Origin: Deltaproteobacteria bacterium
GTDB taxonomy: Bacteria; Myxococcota_A; UBA9160; UBA4427
Length of the DNA: 64,000 bases
Assembly (NCBI GenBank): GCA_016713665.1
Contig: JADJOR010000020.1
Location: forward strand, 1 to 64,000
Direction of reading: 5' to 3'
Below the pieces are notes generated by a model that had not been told where the DNA came from, searched no databases, and saw nothing but the letters and a program-made list of their open reading frames with translations. The position numbers and the translations under genes are program-made. This document shows positions 16,376-25,413 of the stretch, piece after piece (position 1 is the first letter of the stretch; every line of letters starts with the position of its first letter).

Positions 16376-17497
16376 TCATCCGCGCTTTTTCCGCCCGAGC
16401 ACCTTCTTCCGGAACGCCCGGATGATCGGCAGCGCCTCGAGCCAGGGCGACGCATCCGCCTTGTTCGGATCGTGGGCGCACGGCCGGCCCGCATAGCCCT
16501 TCGGGATCTGGCTGTAGAGAGCCGGCGGATCCGCGTACTCGTCGAAGTAGTGATATTCGTAGCCGGGGATGAAGAGGTCCTCGTCGGCGACGACGTCGAC
16601 GAGCCGAAGGCCAAAGGTCGAGAGCTCGGTCGTCAGCGCCTGCGGCGGGATGATCCAGACCTGGCGCTTGCCGGCGATGAAGAGATATTGGATCGCGCGG
16701 TTCTTCGAGAGGATCCGGTAGCGGCGCAGGACGCCGTGGTAGAGATTGCTCTTCGTGCGGTTCGTCTCGACGATGCCGCGGGCGAGATCGGGCTCGAAGC
16801 CCGGCGCGAACTCGAGGGACGCGGGATCGCCCCGGCGGCGGAAGCGCGCGATCGAGCGGCCGCCGTGGATGCGGTTCGCGGGGTTCGCCCGGGCGCGGGC
16901 GCGCGGGCGGGTGAACTCGGGGAAGGGCTCGACACGAGAAGGCGGCGCCTGCTGGAGGACCATGCGCAGGATCGCCGCGTCGGCGCGGGTCTTCTTCGTG
17001 GCGCGGGAGCAGTCTTCGAGGGCGGTCTGGATCTCGAGGGGGAGATCGGTCGTCGACTCGATCGACTCGACCATCACATGGCCATCGGCGCGGAACTCGC
17101 GCACGTCGCCCTTGCCGATCCAGATCGAGCCGTCGCGGTCGTAGGCGACGTGGGACGCGGCGCGCCAGACGAGCGAGAGATCCTTGTAGAAGATGCGGGC
17201 GTAGGCGATCGGCGGGCCTGCGCGGCGCGGCGGCGGAATGACGTAGGCGACACAGAAGCGCAGCTCCGGATTCTGGCGCACGACCGAGACGAAGAAGCGC
17301 GTGCCGAAGAGCGTGAAGCTCTGGCGCGGGGTGTAGCCGCGGGTGAGGAGCTGCTTCGGGCGGTGCTTGGCAGCGCCGGCGACGCGGATCGTCATGCCCT
17401 GCGCGAGCAGCGCGCGGAACGCGCGACCGACCTGGGCCGGTGTCCGATCGTCGCAGACCACGCTCTTCACGACCTCGTGCATCCCCCGGCTCGGCAT
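16376..17497 (-). CDS. Protein of unknown function, coupled to an exported PHP-domain gene
   Basis: 373 residues. The ATG at 17497 is 4 bp after the stop of the upstream lipoprotein gene, with GGGAGAATGAG between. I recognise no family. It has a basic central part (PRARARANPANRIHGGRS, then RFRRRGD), hydrophobic strands such as TLFGTRFFVSVVR and FCVAYVIPPP, and a C-terminal YLFIAGKRQVWIIPPQAL, VDVVADEDLFIPGYEYHYFDEY. There is no signal peptide or transmembrane segment. The tight spacing suggests cotranslation with the PHP protein; the function cannot be inferred beyond that link. Confidence 0.65.
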   Translation of the reverse strand: MPSRGMHEVVKSVVCDDRTPAQVGRAFRALLAQGMTIRVAGAAKHRPKQLLTRGYTPRQSFTLFGTRFFVSVVRQNPELRFCVAYVIPPPRRAGPPIAYARIFYKDLSLVWRAASHVAYDRDGSIWIGKGDVREFRADGHVMVESIESTTDLPLEIQTALEDCSRATKKTRADAAILRMVLQQAPPSRVEPFPEFTRPRARARANPANRIHGGRSIARFRRRGDPASLEFAPGFEPDLARGIVETNRTKSNLYHGVLRRYRILSKNRAIQYLFIAGKRQVWIIPPQALTTELSTFGLRLVDVVADEDLFIPGYEYHYFDEYADPPALYSQIPKGYAGRPCAHDPNKADASPWLEALPIIRAFRKKVLGRKKRG

Positions 17498-17501
17498 CGA
17501 C

Positions 17502-19847
17502 TCATTCTCCCTTCTGGACGCGCGGGTCCTGCGAGATCGGTTCTTCCTGTGCGCCCGATTCATCCTGCGCCGCGAAGATCGGGCTCGACCAGGCGACGCC
17601 CCCGTCGGCCTGGAGGATGCGGACGTAATGGAACTCGCCCGGACCGAGGCGCGGGATGCGGCGCTCGAGGTCGAGGCGATAGACGGGGCGATCGGCGGGC
17701 GCGCCGGTCGCGGCGAGCAGGTCGACGACGGCGCGGTGGCCGGTGCGGATGAGCTCGACGCGCTCGATCGGGGCGGTCGCTTCGTAGCGGATCTGGAGGC
17801 GGTGGTCGCGGGCACCCGTGGCCGAGGGGCGCGCGGCGAGCGCATCGGCCGCGGCGGGCGCATTCGTCGGGGCGGCTCCGTTCGACGATCCGTCCGGGAG
17901 CGCGCCGCCCATCTCGACGCCGTCGAGGGTCACGTCGAGCCAGGGTCGGATGCCGTTGGTCGCGAAGGTGTGGCGACGCTTCAGCGCGGCGTGGATCGCG
18001 TCGCGGTCGAGGGACTCGACGAAGAGGCCCGCGAGACCGCTCTGGCCCGAGGCGATCTGCGCGAGGCCGGGATGACCGTCGTGGGAGTCGCCGCTGCCGA
18101 TGAAGCCGAGGCGGGCCCCGTGGAGCAGCACGTCCCGGACGAAGTTGCCCGGCACCGCGCCGCCGATCGGGGCGGAGGCATCGAGGGCCTCGCTCATGCC
18201 GTGGACGGACGCGATCTCGGTCACCGGCTCGAGCTCGGGGTCCGGCGCGTAATGCCAGTTGGTCGCGATCGGATCGCCGGCGGAGTGGTGGGCGAAGGTC
18301 AGGGCGGGCTTCCCGCGCAGGGCCGCCCAGAGCTCGTCGGGGCGGTCGGTCGCGGAGGCGAGCGAGGAGTGGATCTCGAGCCGGTCGTCGAAAGAGAGGA
18401 CGTGGCGATGGCCGTGGAGCCAGCTCGTCCACTCGTAGCCCGGGAGCGTCACGAATCGGCCCGGCGCATGCCAGGTCTTCGCGAGGGCGAGGATCTCCGC
18501 CTGGCGCGCGGGGGACTCGTCGAGGGCCTCGATGCCCCAGTGGTCGTGGTCCGTCAGGGCGACGACGTCGAGGCGGGCGACGTCGCGGGCATAGCGGAAG
18601 TAGGCGTCGGGGGAGCCCGTGCCGTCGGAATAACGGGTGTGGCCGTGGAGATCGCCGAAGACGAGGCGGCGCGGCGCGCGGCGGACGACGATCGGCGGGA
18701 GCTCGGCCTCGAAGCGGGCGAGGGCGCCCTCGCCGCGGACGTGAAGGCGGAGCGTGCCCTCGGCGGTCGGCGCGACGAGCTGGATGCGATGGGGATCGCT
18801 CGCGGCGATTTCGCTCTTCTGGCGCCCGAGGCCCCGAGCGGGCACGGCGCTCGCGTGATCGAGCGATGCGAGGTGGAACGTCGCGCGCGCGCGGCCGTTC
18901 GGACCCGGCGCCGCGTCGGGCCAGCTCGCGCGGTTGCCCGCGTCGTCGACCAGGGAGAGCGAGAGCGTGGGGGCCTCGCCGGGCGCGACCTCCGCCGGAC
19001 CGAAGGCGACGAGCTCGGCGGGCTCGCCCGCGACGACGTCGACGGCGACCGCCGGCGGAATCCACGCGCGCCGGCCGTCGGCGTCGCCGTCGAGCCCGAG
19101 GCGGATCTCGGCCCCGACCTCCGCATAACGATCGACCTTCGCCCCCGCCGCACCGGCGCCGTAGACGAGCTCGATCTGCTCGCCCGCCGCGAGGGCGCGG
19201 CCCTCGACGCGGAACGCACCGGGCACATCGGACGGAACGAGGCGCGGGACGGGGCCGGTCGCCTTCGTCGACGGGCTCGCTCGCAGCGCCGCCGTCGTGT
19301 AGCCCGCGGCGGCGGGATCGTTCGTCTGGACCTCGGACCAGAACCAGAACGGATCGGCCAGCAGGAAGAGGCTTCCGCCGTCGGCGATGCCCGGCGGCCC
19401 GACCTCGAAGACGAGTCGGAAGCGCTGGCGGCTGCTCGCGCGCAGGACGGGCCGCTCGCCGGTCTTCGCCGCGGTCCCGCCGGCATCGTCCCCGCCGCCG
19501 ACGGCCTCGACCGACTCGAGCCAGAAGCGACCCGCGAGGTCGGCGGGCGTGTCGGCGAGCTGCTGCTCGGCGAGGGCGGCAGCGTGGACCTCGAGGTGGG
19601 CGTTCGGGGAGAGGGTCGGATGCTGCGCGTCCCAGTCGGCGGGGAGCTCGAACCACGGGGCGTCGGGGAGGATCGGCGGTCGATCGGTGGCCGGGGGCCC
19701 GTCGGCGCGACGCTCGACCGGATCGCTCGGGCTCGCGCTCGGGTCTTCACCCCGGTCGCAAGCGGCGTTCGAGCCGAGGCCGAGCGCCAGGGCGAGGACG
19801 ATCGCGGCGCGCTTCTTCCCGAAGGGGGCGAGGCGCAGGAGGGCCAG
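17502..19847 (-). CDS. Exported PHP-domain (CehA/McbA-type) lipoprotein
   Basis: 781 residues if the unusual CTG at 19847 is the start (MALLRLAPFGKK...); no ATG, GTG or TTG gives this signal peptide in frame. The signal ends in a lipobox-like SNAAC, so it is probably a lipoprotein. Residues after about 280 form a PHP metallohydrolase: FGDLHGHTRYSDGTG, VALTDHDHWG, then LPGYEWTSWLHGHRHVLSF, TFAHHS and GSGDSHDGHPG give the expected His/Asp metal sites. CehA-type proteins hydrolyse carbamate or related esters. The long N-terminal half looks like beta-domain and is unknown. It heads a two-gene unit and is divergent from the rhomboid-like gene. Confidence 0.75.
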   Translation of the reverse strand: MALLRLAPFGKKRAAIVLALALGLGSNAACDRGEDPSASPSDPVERRADGPPATDRPPILPDAPWFELPADWDAQHPTLSPNAHLEVHAAALAEQQLADTPADLAGRFWLESVEAVGGGDDAGGTAAKTGERPVLRASSRQRFRLVFEVGPPGIADGGSLFLLADPFWFWSEVQTNDPAAAGYTTAALRASPSTKATGPVPRLVPSDVPGAFRVEGRALAAGEQIELVYGAGAAGAKVDRYAEVGAEIRLGLDGDADGRRAWIPPAVAVDVVAGEPAELVAFGPAEVAPGEAPTLSLSLVDDAGNRASWPDAAPGPNGRARATFHLASLDHASAVPARGLGRQKSEIAASDPHRIQLVAPTAEGTLRLHVRGEGALARFEAELPPIVVRRAPRRLVFGDLHGHTRYSDGTGSPDAYFRYARDVARLDVVALTDHDHWGIEALDESPARQAEILALAKTWHAPGRFVTLPGYEWTSWLHGHRHVLSFDDRLEIHSSLASATDRPDELWAALRGKPALTFAHHSAGDPIATNWHYAPDPELEPVTEIASVHGMSEALDASAPIGGAVPGNFVRDVLLHGARLGFIGSGDSHDGHPGLAQIASGQSGLAGLFVESLDRDAIHAALKRRHTFATNGIRPWLDVTLDGVEMGGALPDGSSNGAAPTNAPAAADALAARPSATGARDHRLQIRYEATAPIERVELIRTGHRAVVDLLAATGAPADRPVYRLDLERRIPRLGPGEFHYVRILQADGGVAWSSPIFAAQDESGAQEEPISQDPRVQKGE

Positions 19848-19967
19848 GTCCTCTTCTTGCGCACTTCTTGCTAAGGCGAGTGCCGGATCCGGCCGTTGAG
19901 ACGGGGAGCGTCTCGCGCAGGGGCGGGCGTCCGTTCGGGACCCGGAACAGGAAGGGAGTTCGGCGCA

Positions 19968-22481
19968 TTGGATTGGCTGAAGACGACGCCGATCGTGACC
20001 GTGCTGCTCGCCGTGGCTTTCGCGGCGGCGCCCCTCGTGATCGATCCCGCGCAGACCTGGGGCGACCGCTACGACCGCGCGATCCAGGACGCGCGGGCTC
20101 TGCTGATGCGCAATCCGCGCCTCGCCGTCGATGCCGAGGGCGAGCGCGTCCTCGATCCGGAGTGGTTGGCCGAGCTGCGCGAGAAGGCGGAGGAGATGGG
20201 CTCCGGCGCCGAGGTCGAGCTGCCCGAGCGCATGGTCGCCCGCTCCCAGAACGAGCTCGACGCTCATCTCGCCCGGGCCTACGAAGCGCGCCGGCTCGCG
20301 GCGCCCGCCTGGCGCCTCGGCGTGCTCGATGGCGACACGCCGCCGCGCAACTACTGGACCCACGCCTTCGTCCACGAAGGCTGGACGGCGCTCGGCCTCC
20401 TGCTCGCGGTCCTGCTCATCGCAGGCGCACCCCTCGAGCGCAGCTGGGGCTCGCTTCTCTACGGCCTCTTCGTGCTGCTCGCGATCCCGATCTCCGCCCA
20501 GGGCTATCGCCTCCTCGACGCGTCGAGTGGTGTCCCGTGGTCGGGCTCGTCGGGTCTCGCTGCGGCGCTCGTCGGAGCCTACTTCATCCGCGGGCTCGGT
20601 GGACAATTCATCGTGCCGAGCTTCGTCGTGCTGCCGGTCTGGCTCGGGCTCGAGGCCTTCGTCGTGCGCGGCTTCTGGCTCGACGATCTCGGGAGCGTGC
20701 CCTGGGCGACGTTGTGTGGCGCGATCGCGATCGGGGCGACCCAGGCCGCGGCGCTGCGCCTCTTCGGGATCGAAGCGAAGCTCGATTCGGTCGTCGCGAA
20801 GCGCGCGAAGACCGGTCCGAATCCCGTCGTGATCCGCGCCGCGCGCTTGCGCTCGGACGGGGATCCCCATCAGGCCTTCGACCTGATGCAGGCCGCCTGG
20901 CGCGAGCATCGCGGGGACGAGGAGATCGCCGAGGTCTTCTTCTCGATCGCGGTCGAGCTCGGGCAGCCCGAGGCCGCGGCGGAGGCGATCCTGCCGGTGC
21001 TCCGCAGCGCGCTCAAGAAGGGCCAGATCGATCGGGCCCTGTCCCACTGGCTTCCGCTCGCGACGCGCCGATGCGAGGTCCGCCTCGAGCCGACCGCCGC
21101 CGTCCGTCTCGGCGAGGCACTCCTCGATGCGGGCCACCCCGACGAGGCGCTCTTCTCCCTGCGCTCGGCGCTCGATGCCGGCGCGTCGACGGCCCATGCG
21201 GTGCGCATCCTGAACATCGCCCGGGACCTCGATCCCGGGCTGACCCGCCGCGCGGCTTCGATCGCGCTCGCGGACCCGAGCCTCGACGCGCCGACCCGCG
21301 CCCGCCTCGAGCCTCTGGCCGAGCTCGCCGAGGGCGACGAGCCCGCGGCCTCGACGGCCGCTTCGTCCCGCGCCGTCGCCGCCCGCGCGGCCCGCCCGCA
21401 ATCCATCGCCGAGTCGCCCCTCGAGCGCCGCGTCGAAGCCGAGCACCACGCCGTCGAGCAGACCCAGTTCCCGAGCGATCCCCACGAGTCCCAGCTCGCG
21501 GACCAGTCGCTCTTTGGGAGCGCCCTCTCGGAGGAGAACCTCGCCGACGAGCTCGCCGCCGAGCCGGCGGGCGAGGCGCTCGCCGGGGCTGAACCGTCGG
21601 ACGTGCTCTCCCATTGGAACGATCGCGGCGCCCTCGATGCCGGCGCTCTCGCCGACGCGGGGCCCTCGCGCTCGAGCGCCGCCGCCGACCGGGAGGCGGA
21701 CGTCCTCGAGACCCGCGGCCTGCTCTTCGGCGACGACGATCTCGATTTCCTCGACGCCGACGACGACCTGAGCGACGGCGACCAGACGCCGCTGCTCGAG
21801 GACTCGACCGACGAGCTGACGAGCCCGATGGGCCGCGGTGCCGCGGCGACGGCGATGGGCGACGCCGACGGCGAGGCGACGGTCATGATGTCGGCGGCGA
21901 CGCTGGCCGGTGCGGTCCTCCCGAGCGCGCGCGCACCGCGCCCGGCCACGCCGTCCTCGACCGCGCCCACGACGCCGACAGCGCCCGTTGCGGAGAAAGC
22001 GCCCGCCGAAAAGGGCTCCGCTGCCCCCCGCTCGGGCGCGTTCCTGCGCGCCCTGCGCACGATCGAAGCCGTGCCCGTCGAGGTCGGCGCCGACGCGATC
22101 GAGATCGACACCGACGGCCGCGGCAAGTCGCGGCTGCCCTTCCCCCGGATCGAGGCGATCGCCGTCGGCGTCGTGCGCGGACTCGGGCCGCGGCCGGTCG
22201 TCGTCGTCGACTGCATCCTCAACTGGCGCGACGACATCGGCTCGCCGCTCAAGCTGATCCGCTTCCGCAGCGACCGCTTCGAGCCCGGTGTCGTGGGGGA
22301 GACCGCGCCGGGGACGAGCCCGGTCGCCGCCCTCGGCGCCTTCGCCGGCCAGCTCCAGCGCGCGTCGGGCGCGGCGTGCCTCCCCTCCGAGGCCATCCTC
22401 GCCGGGAGCTATGCGAGCTTCGCCTGCCTCGAGGACTACGAGCGCGAGGTGCTCGGCGCGGAGCGCGAGCTCGGGGGCTGA
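19968..22481 (+). CDS. Rhomboid-like membrane protein lacking the catalytic His, with long cytoplasmic tail
   Basis: 837 residues from a TTG preceded by GGAAGGGAG. N-terminal membrane part (about residues 1-265): transmembrane helices at 5-22, about 140-190, and further helices. It contains HAFVHEGW and GSSG (the Ser nucleophile in GSSGLAAALVGAYF), but the position of the catalytic His is VPWATLCG, where active rhomboids have WAHxGG. It is therefore predicted proteolytically inactive. A helical region follows (GEALLDAGHPDEALFSLRSAL), then a long acidic, Ser/Ala-rich low-complexity linker, then a conserved-looking C-terminal domain (about 690-837, IEAIAVGVVRGLGPRPVVVVD). It may be a binding or regulatory pseudoprotease. 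Confidence 0.75.
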   Translation: MDWLKTTPIVTVLLAVAFAAAPLVIDPAQTWGDRYDRAIQDARALLMRNPRLAVDAEGERVLDPEWLAELREKAEEMGSGAEVELPERMVARSQNELDAHLARAYEARRLAAPAWRLGVLDGDTPPRNYWTHAFVHEGWTALGLLLAVLLIAGAPLERSWGSLLYGLFVLLAIPISAQGYRLLDASSGVPWSGSSGLAAALVGAYFIRGLGGQFIVPSFVVLPVWLGLEAFVVRGFWLDDLGSVPWATLCGAIAIGATQAAALRLFGIEAKLDSVVAKRAKTGPNPVVIRAARLRSDGDPHQAFDLMQAAWREHRGDEEIAEVFFSIAVELGQPEAAAEAILPVLRSALKKGQIDRALSHWLPLATRRCEVRLEPTAAVRLGEALLDAGHPDEALFSLRSALDAGASTAHAVRILNIARDLDPGLTRRAASIALADPSLDAPTRARLEPLAELAEGDEPAASTAASSRAVAARAARPQSIAESPLERRVEAEHHAVEQTQFPSDPHESQLADQSLFGSALSEENLADELAAEPAGEALAGAEPSDVLSHWNDRGALDAGALADAGPSRSSAAADREADVLETRGLLFGDDDLDFLDADDDLSDGDQTPLLEDSTDELTSPMGRGAAATAMGDADGEATVMMSAATLAGAVLPSARAPRPATPSSTAPTTPTAPVAEKAPAEKGSAAPRSGAFLRALRTIEAVPVEVGADAIEIDTDGRGKSRLPFPRIEAIAVGVVRGLGPRPVVVVDCILNWRDDIGSPLKLIRFRSDRFEPGVVGETAPGTSPVAALGAFAGQLQRASGAACLPSEAILAGSYASFACLEDYEREVLGAERELGG

Positions 22482-22505
22482 GGACTTCGACGTCCCGTCT
22501 CAGCC
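22476..22505. terminator. Hairpin spanning both stops of convergent genes
   Basis: GGCTGAG (22476-22482) pairs with CTCAGCC (22499-22505), across the 18-bp gap between the rhomboid-like and xth genes, including the two stop codons. It may act as a bidirectional terminator. Confidence 0.4.
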
Positions 22506-23315
22506 GAAGATCGCCGGATCGACCTCGACCCCGATCGGACAATGATCCGATCCCATCACCTGCGGATGGATGAAGGCATGTCGGACGTGCTCCATCGCCG
22601 AGGGCGAGGCGAGCACGTAGTCGATCCGCCAGCCGATGTTCTTCGCGCGGACCCCGAAGCGCTGGCTCCACCACGAATAATGCCCCGGCCCCGGCTCGAA
22701 GGCGCGGAACGTGTCGATCCAGCCCGCCGCGATCCAGCGGTCGAGCTCCTCGCACTCCTCGGGCAGGAAGCCCGAGGTCTTGCGGTTGTCCTTCGGCCGC
22801 GCGAGGTCGATCTCGCGATGGGCCGTGTTGAAGTCGCCCATCACGAGGACGTGGAGGCCGTCGCGCCGCAGCGCCTCGATCCGCTCGAAGAGCGCGCGGT
22901 ACCAGTCGAGCTTGTAGGGGACGCGGTCGTTGCTGCGATCGGTCCCCGAGCCGTTCGGGAAGTAGCCGTTCGCGACGACGAGGCGGCCGAAGCGCGCGAG
23001 CTGGAGGCGGCCCTCGTCGTCGAAACGGGGCGAGCCGAGCGACGTCTCGATCGCGTCGGGCTTGCGGCGCGCGAGGAGCCCGACGCCCGAGTAGCCCTTC
23101 TTCGCGGCGGCGACGTAGTGCTGATGGTAGTCGGAGAGGCCCTGCAGCTCGGCCGGGATCGCGTCGAGCGAGGCGCGGACCTCCTGCAGGCCGACGATCT
23201 CGCCCCCGGACTGGCCGAGCCAGTCGACGAAGCCCTTCGAGACCGCCGAGCGGATCCCGTTCACGTTCCAGGAGTAGACGCGCACCGGCTTGCGGGCGGC
23301 CTTCCGTGCCGGCAA
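22500..23315 (-). CDS. xth: Exodeoxyribonuclease III (xth)
   Basis: 271 residues, the normal length. All the AP-endonuclease/exonuclease motifs are visible: YSWNVNGIRSAV at the start, IVGLQEVRA (Glu metal ligand), SGVGLLARR, VANGYFPNGS, VMGDFNTAHREIDLARP (Asp/Asn), and the C-terminal MGSDHCPIGVEV (Asp-His). It removes 3'-blocking groups and cuts abasic sites in DNA repair. It starts 4 bp after the speA stop on the same strand, so it is likely in an operon with hisS and speA. Confidence 0.95.
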   Translation of the reverse strand: MPARKAARKPVRVYSWNVNGIRSAVSKGFVDWLGQSGGEIVGLQEVRASLDAIPAELQGLSDYHQHYVAAAKKGYSGVGLLARRKPDAIETSLGSPRFDDEGRLQLARFGRLVVANGYFPNGSGTDRSNDRVPYKLDWYRALFERIEALRRDGLHVLVMGDFNTAHREIDLARPKDNRKTSGFLPEECEELDRWIAAGWIDTFRAFEPGPGHYSWWSQRFGVRAKNIGWRIDYVLASPSAMEHVRHAFIHPQVMGSDHCPIGVEVDPAIFG

Positions 23316-23319
23316 GGGC

Positions 23320-25227
23320 CTAGCTCTCGTCTTTGAGGTAGGTGTAGTCGGCGAGGCCCTGGTCGTAGCGGCGGCGGAGCAGGGCGGATTCCTCGAGGCT
23401 GATCCGGCCCTCGGCCATCGCCTTCTCGATCGTGCGGCGGACGCGCTCGGAGAGCACGCCCCGGTCGTACTGGACGTAGGCGAGCACCTCGCTGACGGCG
23501 TCGCCCTCGACCAGGTGCTTCACGGCGTAGCCGCGGTCGCCGTCGAGGCGGACGTGGACGGCGTCGGTGTCGCCGAAGAGGTTGTGGAGGTCGCCGAGGA
23601 TCTCCTGGTAGGCGCCGATCAGGAAGACGCCGAGCAGGTAGGCGCCGCCGTTCCAGGGATGCATGCGCAGCGTCCCGGCCTCGGCGCCCTCGGAGATGAA
23701 GTGGTCGAGGCGGCCGTCGGAGTCGCAGGTCAGGTCGACGATGACGCCGCGGCGGGTCGGCTCCTCGCCGAGCCGGTGGATCGGCATGACGGGGAAGACC
23801 TGGCTGACGGCCCAGGCGTCGGGCATCGACTGGAACAGCGAGAAGTTCCCGAAGTAGGTGTCGGTCAGGAGCTTGCGCAGGTCCTCGAACTCCTCGGGGG
23901 CCTCGCCCATCTGCTCGAGGATCGCGCCGATCTTGACGCAGCCGAGATGGAAGAGGCGCTCGCTCTTGGCACGGCCGCGCAGGTCGAGATAGCCGAGCGA
24001 GAAGAGAGAGGCGGCCTCGTCCCGGCCGTGGGTCAGGTCGTGGTAGGACTCGGAGAGGTTGTCCGGGGCGATCGTCTCGACGGTCTCCTGCAGCGCGTGC
24101 AGGACGAGGTGGTCGTCGTCGTCGCAGGGATCGATCTTCGCGGGCGACGGGTCGCGGTTCACGCCGATCACGTCGAAGATCAGCATCGAGTGGTGGGCGA
24201 CCATCGCGCGTCCGGATTCCGTGATGATGTCGGGCGGCGGGATCTCGGCCTCGAGGCAGGCCTGCTGCGCCGCGTAGATCACGTCGTTCGCGTATTCCTG
24301 GGTCGTGTAGTTCATCGACGACGGGTCGTCGGTCCCGGCGCCCACGTAGTCGACGCCGAGGCCACCGCCGACGTCGAGCAGATGGATCTTCGTCGCGCCG
24401 AGGCGGTGGAGGCCGACGTAGATGCGCATCGCCTCGCGCAGGGCGTCCTTGTGGGCGCGGATGGCGGTGATCTGGGAGCCGATGTGGAAATGGAGCAGCT
24501 CGACGCAGTCGAGCATGTCGACGCCGCGCAGGCGGTCGATGGCCCGGACCAGCTCGTCGGCGGAGAGGCCGAACTTCGAGTGGTCGCCCGAGGACTCGAC
24601 CCAGCGGCCGGCGCCGACGGTCGAGAGCCGGGAGCGCAGCCCGATATGGGGCCGGATCCCGAGATCCGCCGCCGCCTTGATGATGAGCTCGATCTCGTGG
24701 TAGCGGTCGACGACGATGACCGGGGTCCGACCGAGGCGCTGCGCGAGGAGCGCCGTCTCGATGTAGGCGCGGTCCTTGTAGCCGTTGCAGATCAGCAGCG
24801 CGTCGGGCGTCTCGAGCAGGGCGAGCGCGATCAGGAGCTCGGGCTTGCTGCCCGCCTCGAGGCCGACGCCGAAGGGGGCACCGAACTCGACGATCTCCTC
24901 GACGACGTGGGCCTGCTGGTTGACCTTGATCGGGAAGACGCCGCGCCAGCGCCCGCCGTACTCGTGCTCGGCGATGGCGTTGGAGAAGCAGCCGGCCAGG
25001 CCCTCGATCCGGGCGGCCAGGATGTCCGAGAAGCGGATCAGCATCGGCCGGCGCAGACCGCGCCGCTCGAGCTCGCCGACGAGCTTCGGCAGGTCGATGC
25101 ACTCGCCGTCCAGATCGCCCCGCGGATGGATGCAGACGTTCCCGTCTTCGTTGACGGAGAAGAAGCCAGCGCCCCAATCAGTGACCTGGTAGAGCGCCTG
25201 ACTCTGGCTGGGAGTCCATTCGCTCAT
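23320..25227 (-). CDS. speA: Biosynthetic arginine decarboxylase
   Basis: 635 residues, full length for SpeA. The start is the ATG at 25227, preceded by GGAGGGC. The PLP-binding Lys101 is in GVFPIKVNQQ. Further motifs are GLEAGSKPELL, ICNGYKD, the LLHFHIGSQ barrel motif, LLDVGGGLGVDY (glycine-rich phosphate binding) and ITESGRAMVAHH. It makes agmatine from arginine, the first step of a putrescine route. It lies 4 bp before xth and 186 bp after hisS on the same strand. No other polyamine gene is in the window. Confidence 0.97.
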   Translation of the reverse strand: MSEWTPSQSQALYQVTDWGAGFFSVNEDGNVCIHPRGDLDGECIDLPKLVGELERRGLRRPMLIRFSDILAARIEGLAGCFSNAIAEHEYGGRWRGVFPIKVNQQAHVVEEIVEFGAPFGVGLEAGSKPELLIALALLETPDALLICNGYKDRAYIETALLAQRLGRTPVIVVDRYHEIELIIKAAADLGIRPHIGLRSRLSTVGAGRWVESSGDHSKFGLSADELVRAIDRLRGVDMLDCVELLHFHIGSQITAIRAHKDALREAMRIYVGLHRLGATKIHLLDVGGGLGVDYVGAGTDDPSSMNYTTQEYANDVIYAAQQACLEAEIPPPDIITESGRAMVAHHSMLIFDVIGVNRDPSPAKIDPCDDDDHLVLHALQETVETIAPDNLSESYHDLTHGRDEAASLFSLGYLDLRGRAKSERLFHLGCVKIGAILEQMGEAPEEFEDLRKLLTDTYFGNFSLFQSMPDAWAVSQVFPVMPIHRLGEEPTRRGVIVDLTCDSDGRLDHFISEGAEAGTLRMHPWNGGAYLLGVFLIGAYQEILGDLHNLFGDTDAVHVRLDGDRGYAVKHLVEGDAVSEVLAYVQYDRGVLSERVRRTIEKAMAEGRISLEESALLRRRYDQGLADYTYLKDES

Positions 25228-25413
25228 CGAGCCCTCCGGAGAGTGGCCGCGTTGAGGCGCGGGTAGGGGGGAGGAGGAAGGGTGGAGCGGGCCGAGGGGA
25301 TCTGCGGAGCCGTCCGGGGAAAGGGATGAAGCCGGGAGCGAGGTCCTGTCGTTCGTCGCGGCTTTCTGCTTGCCGCGGGATCGGGCCGCTTTATAGCGTT
25401 TCGGTGACAAAGG

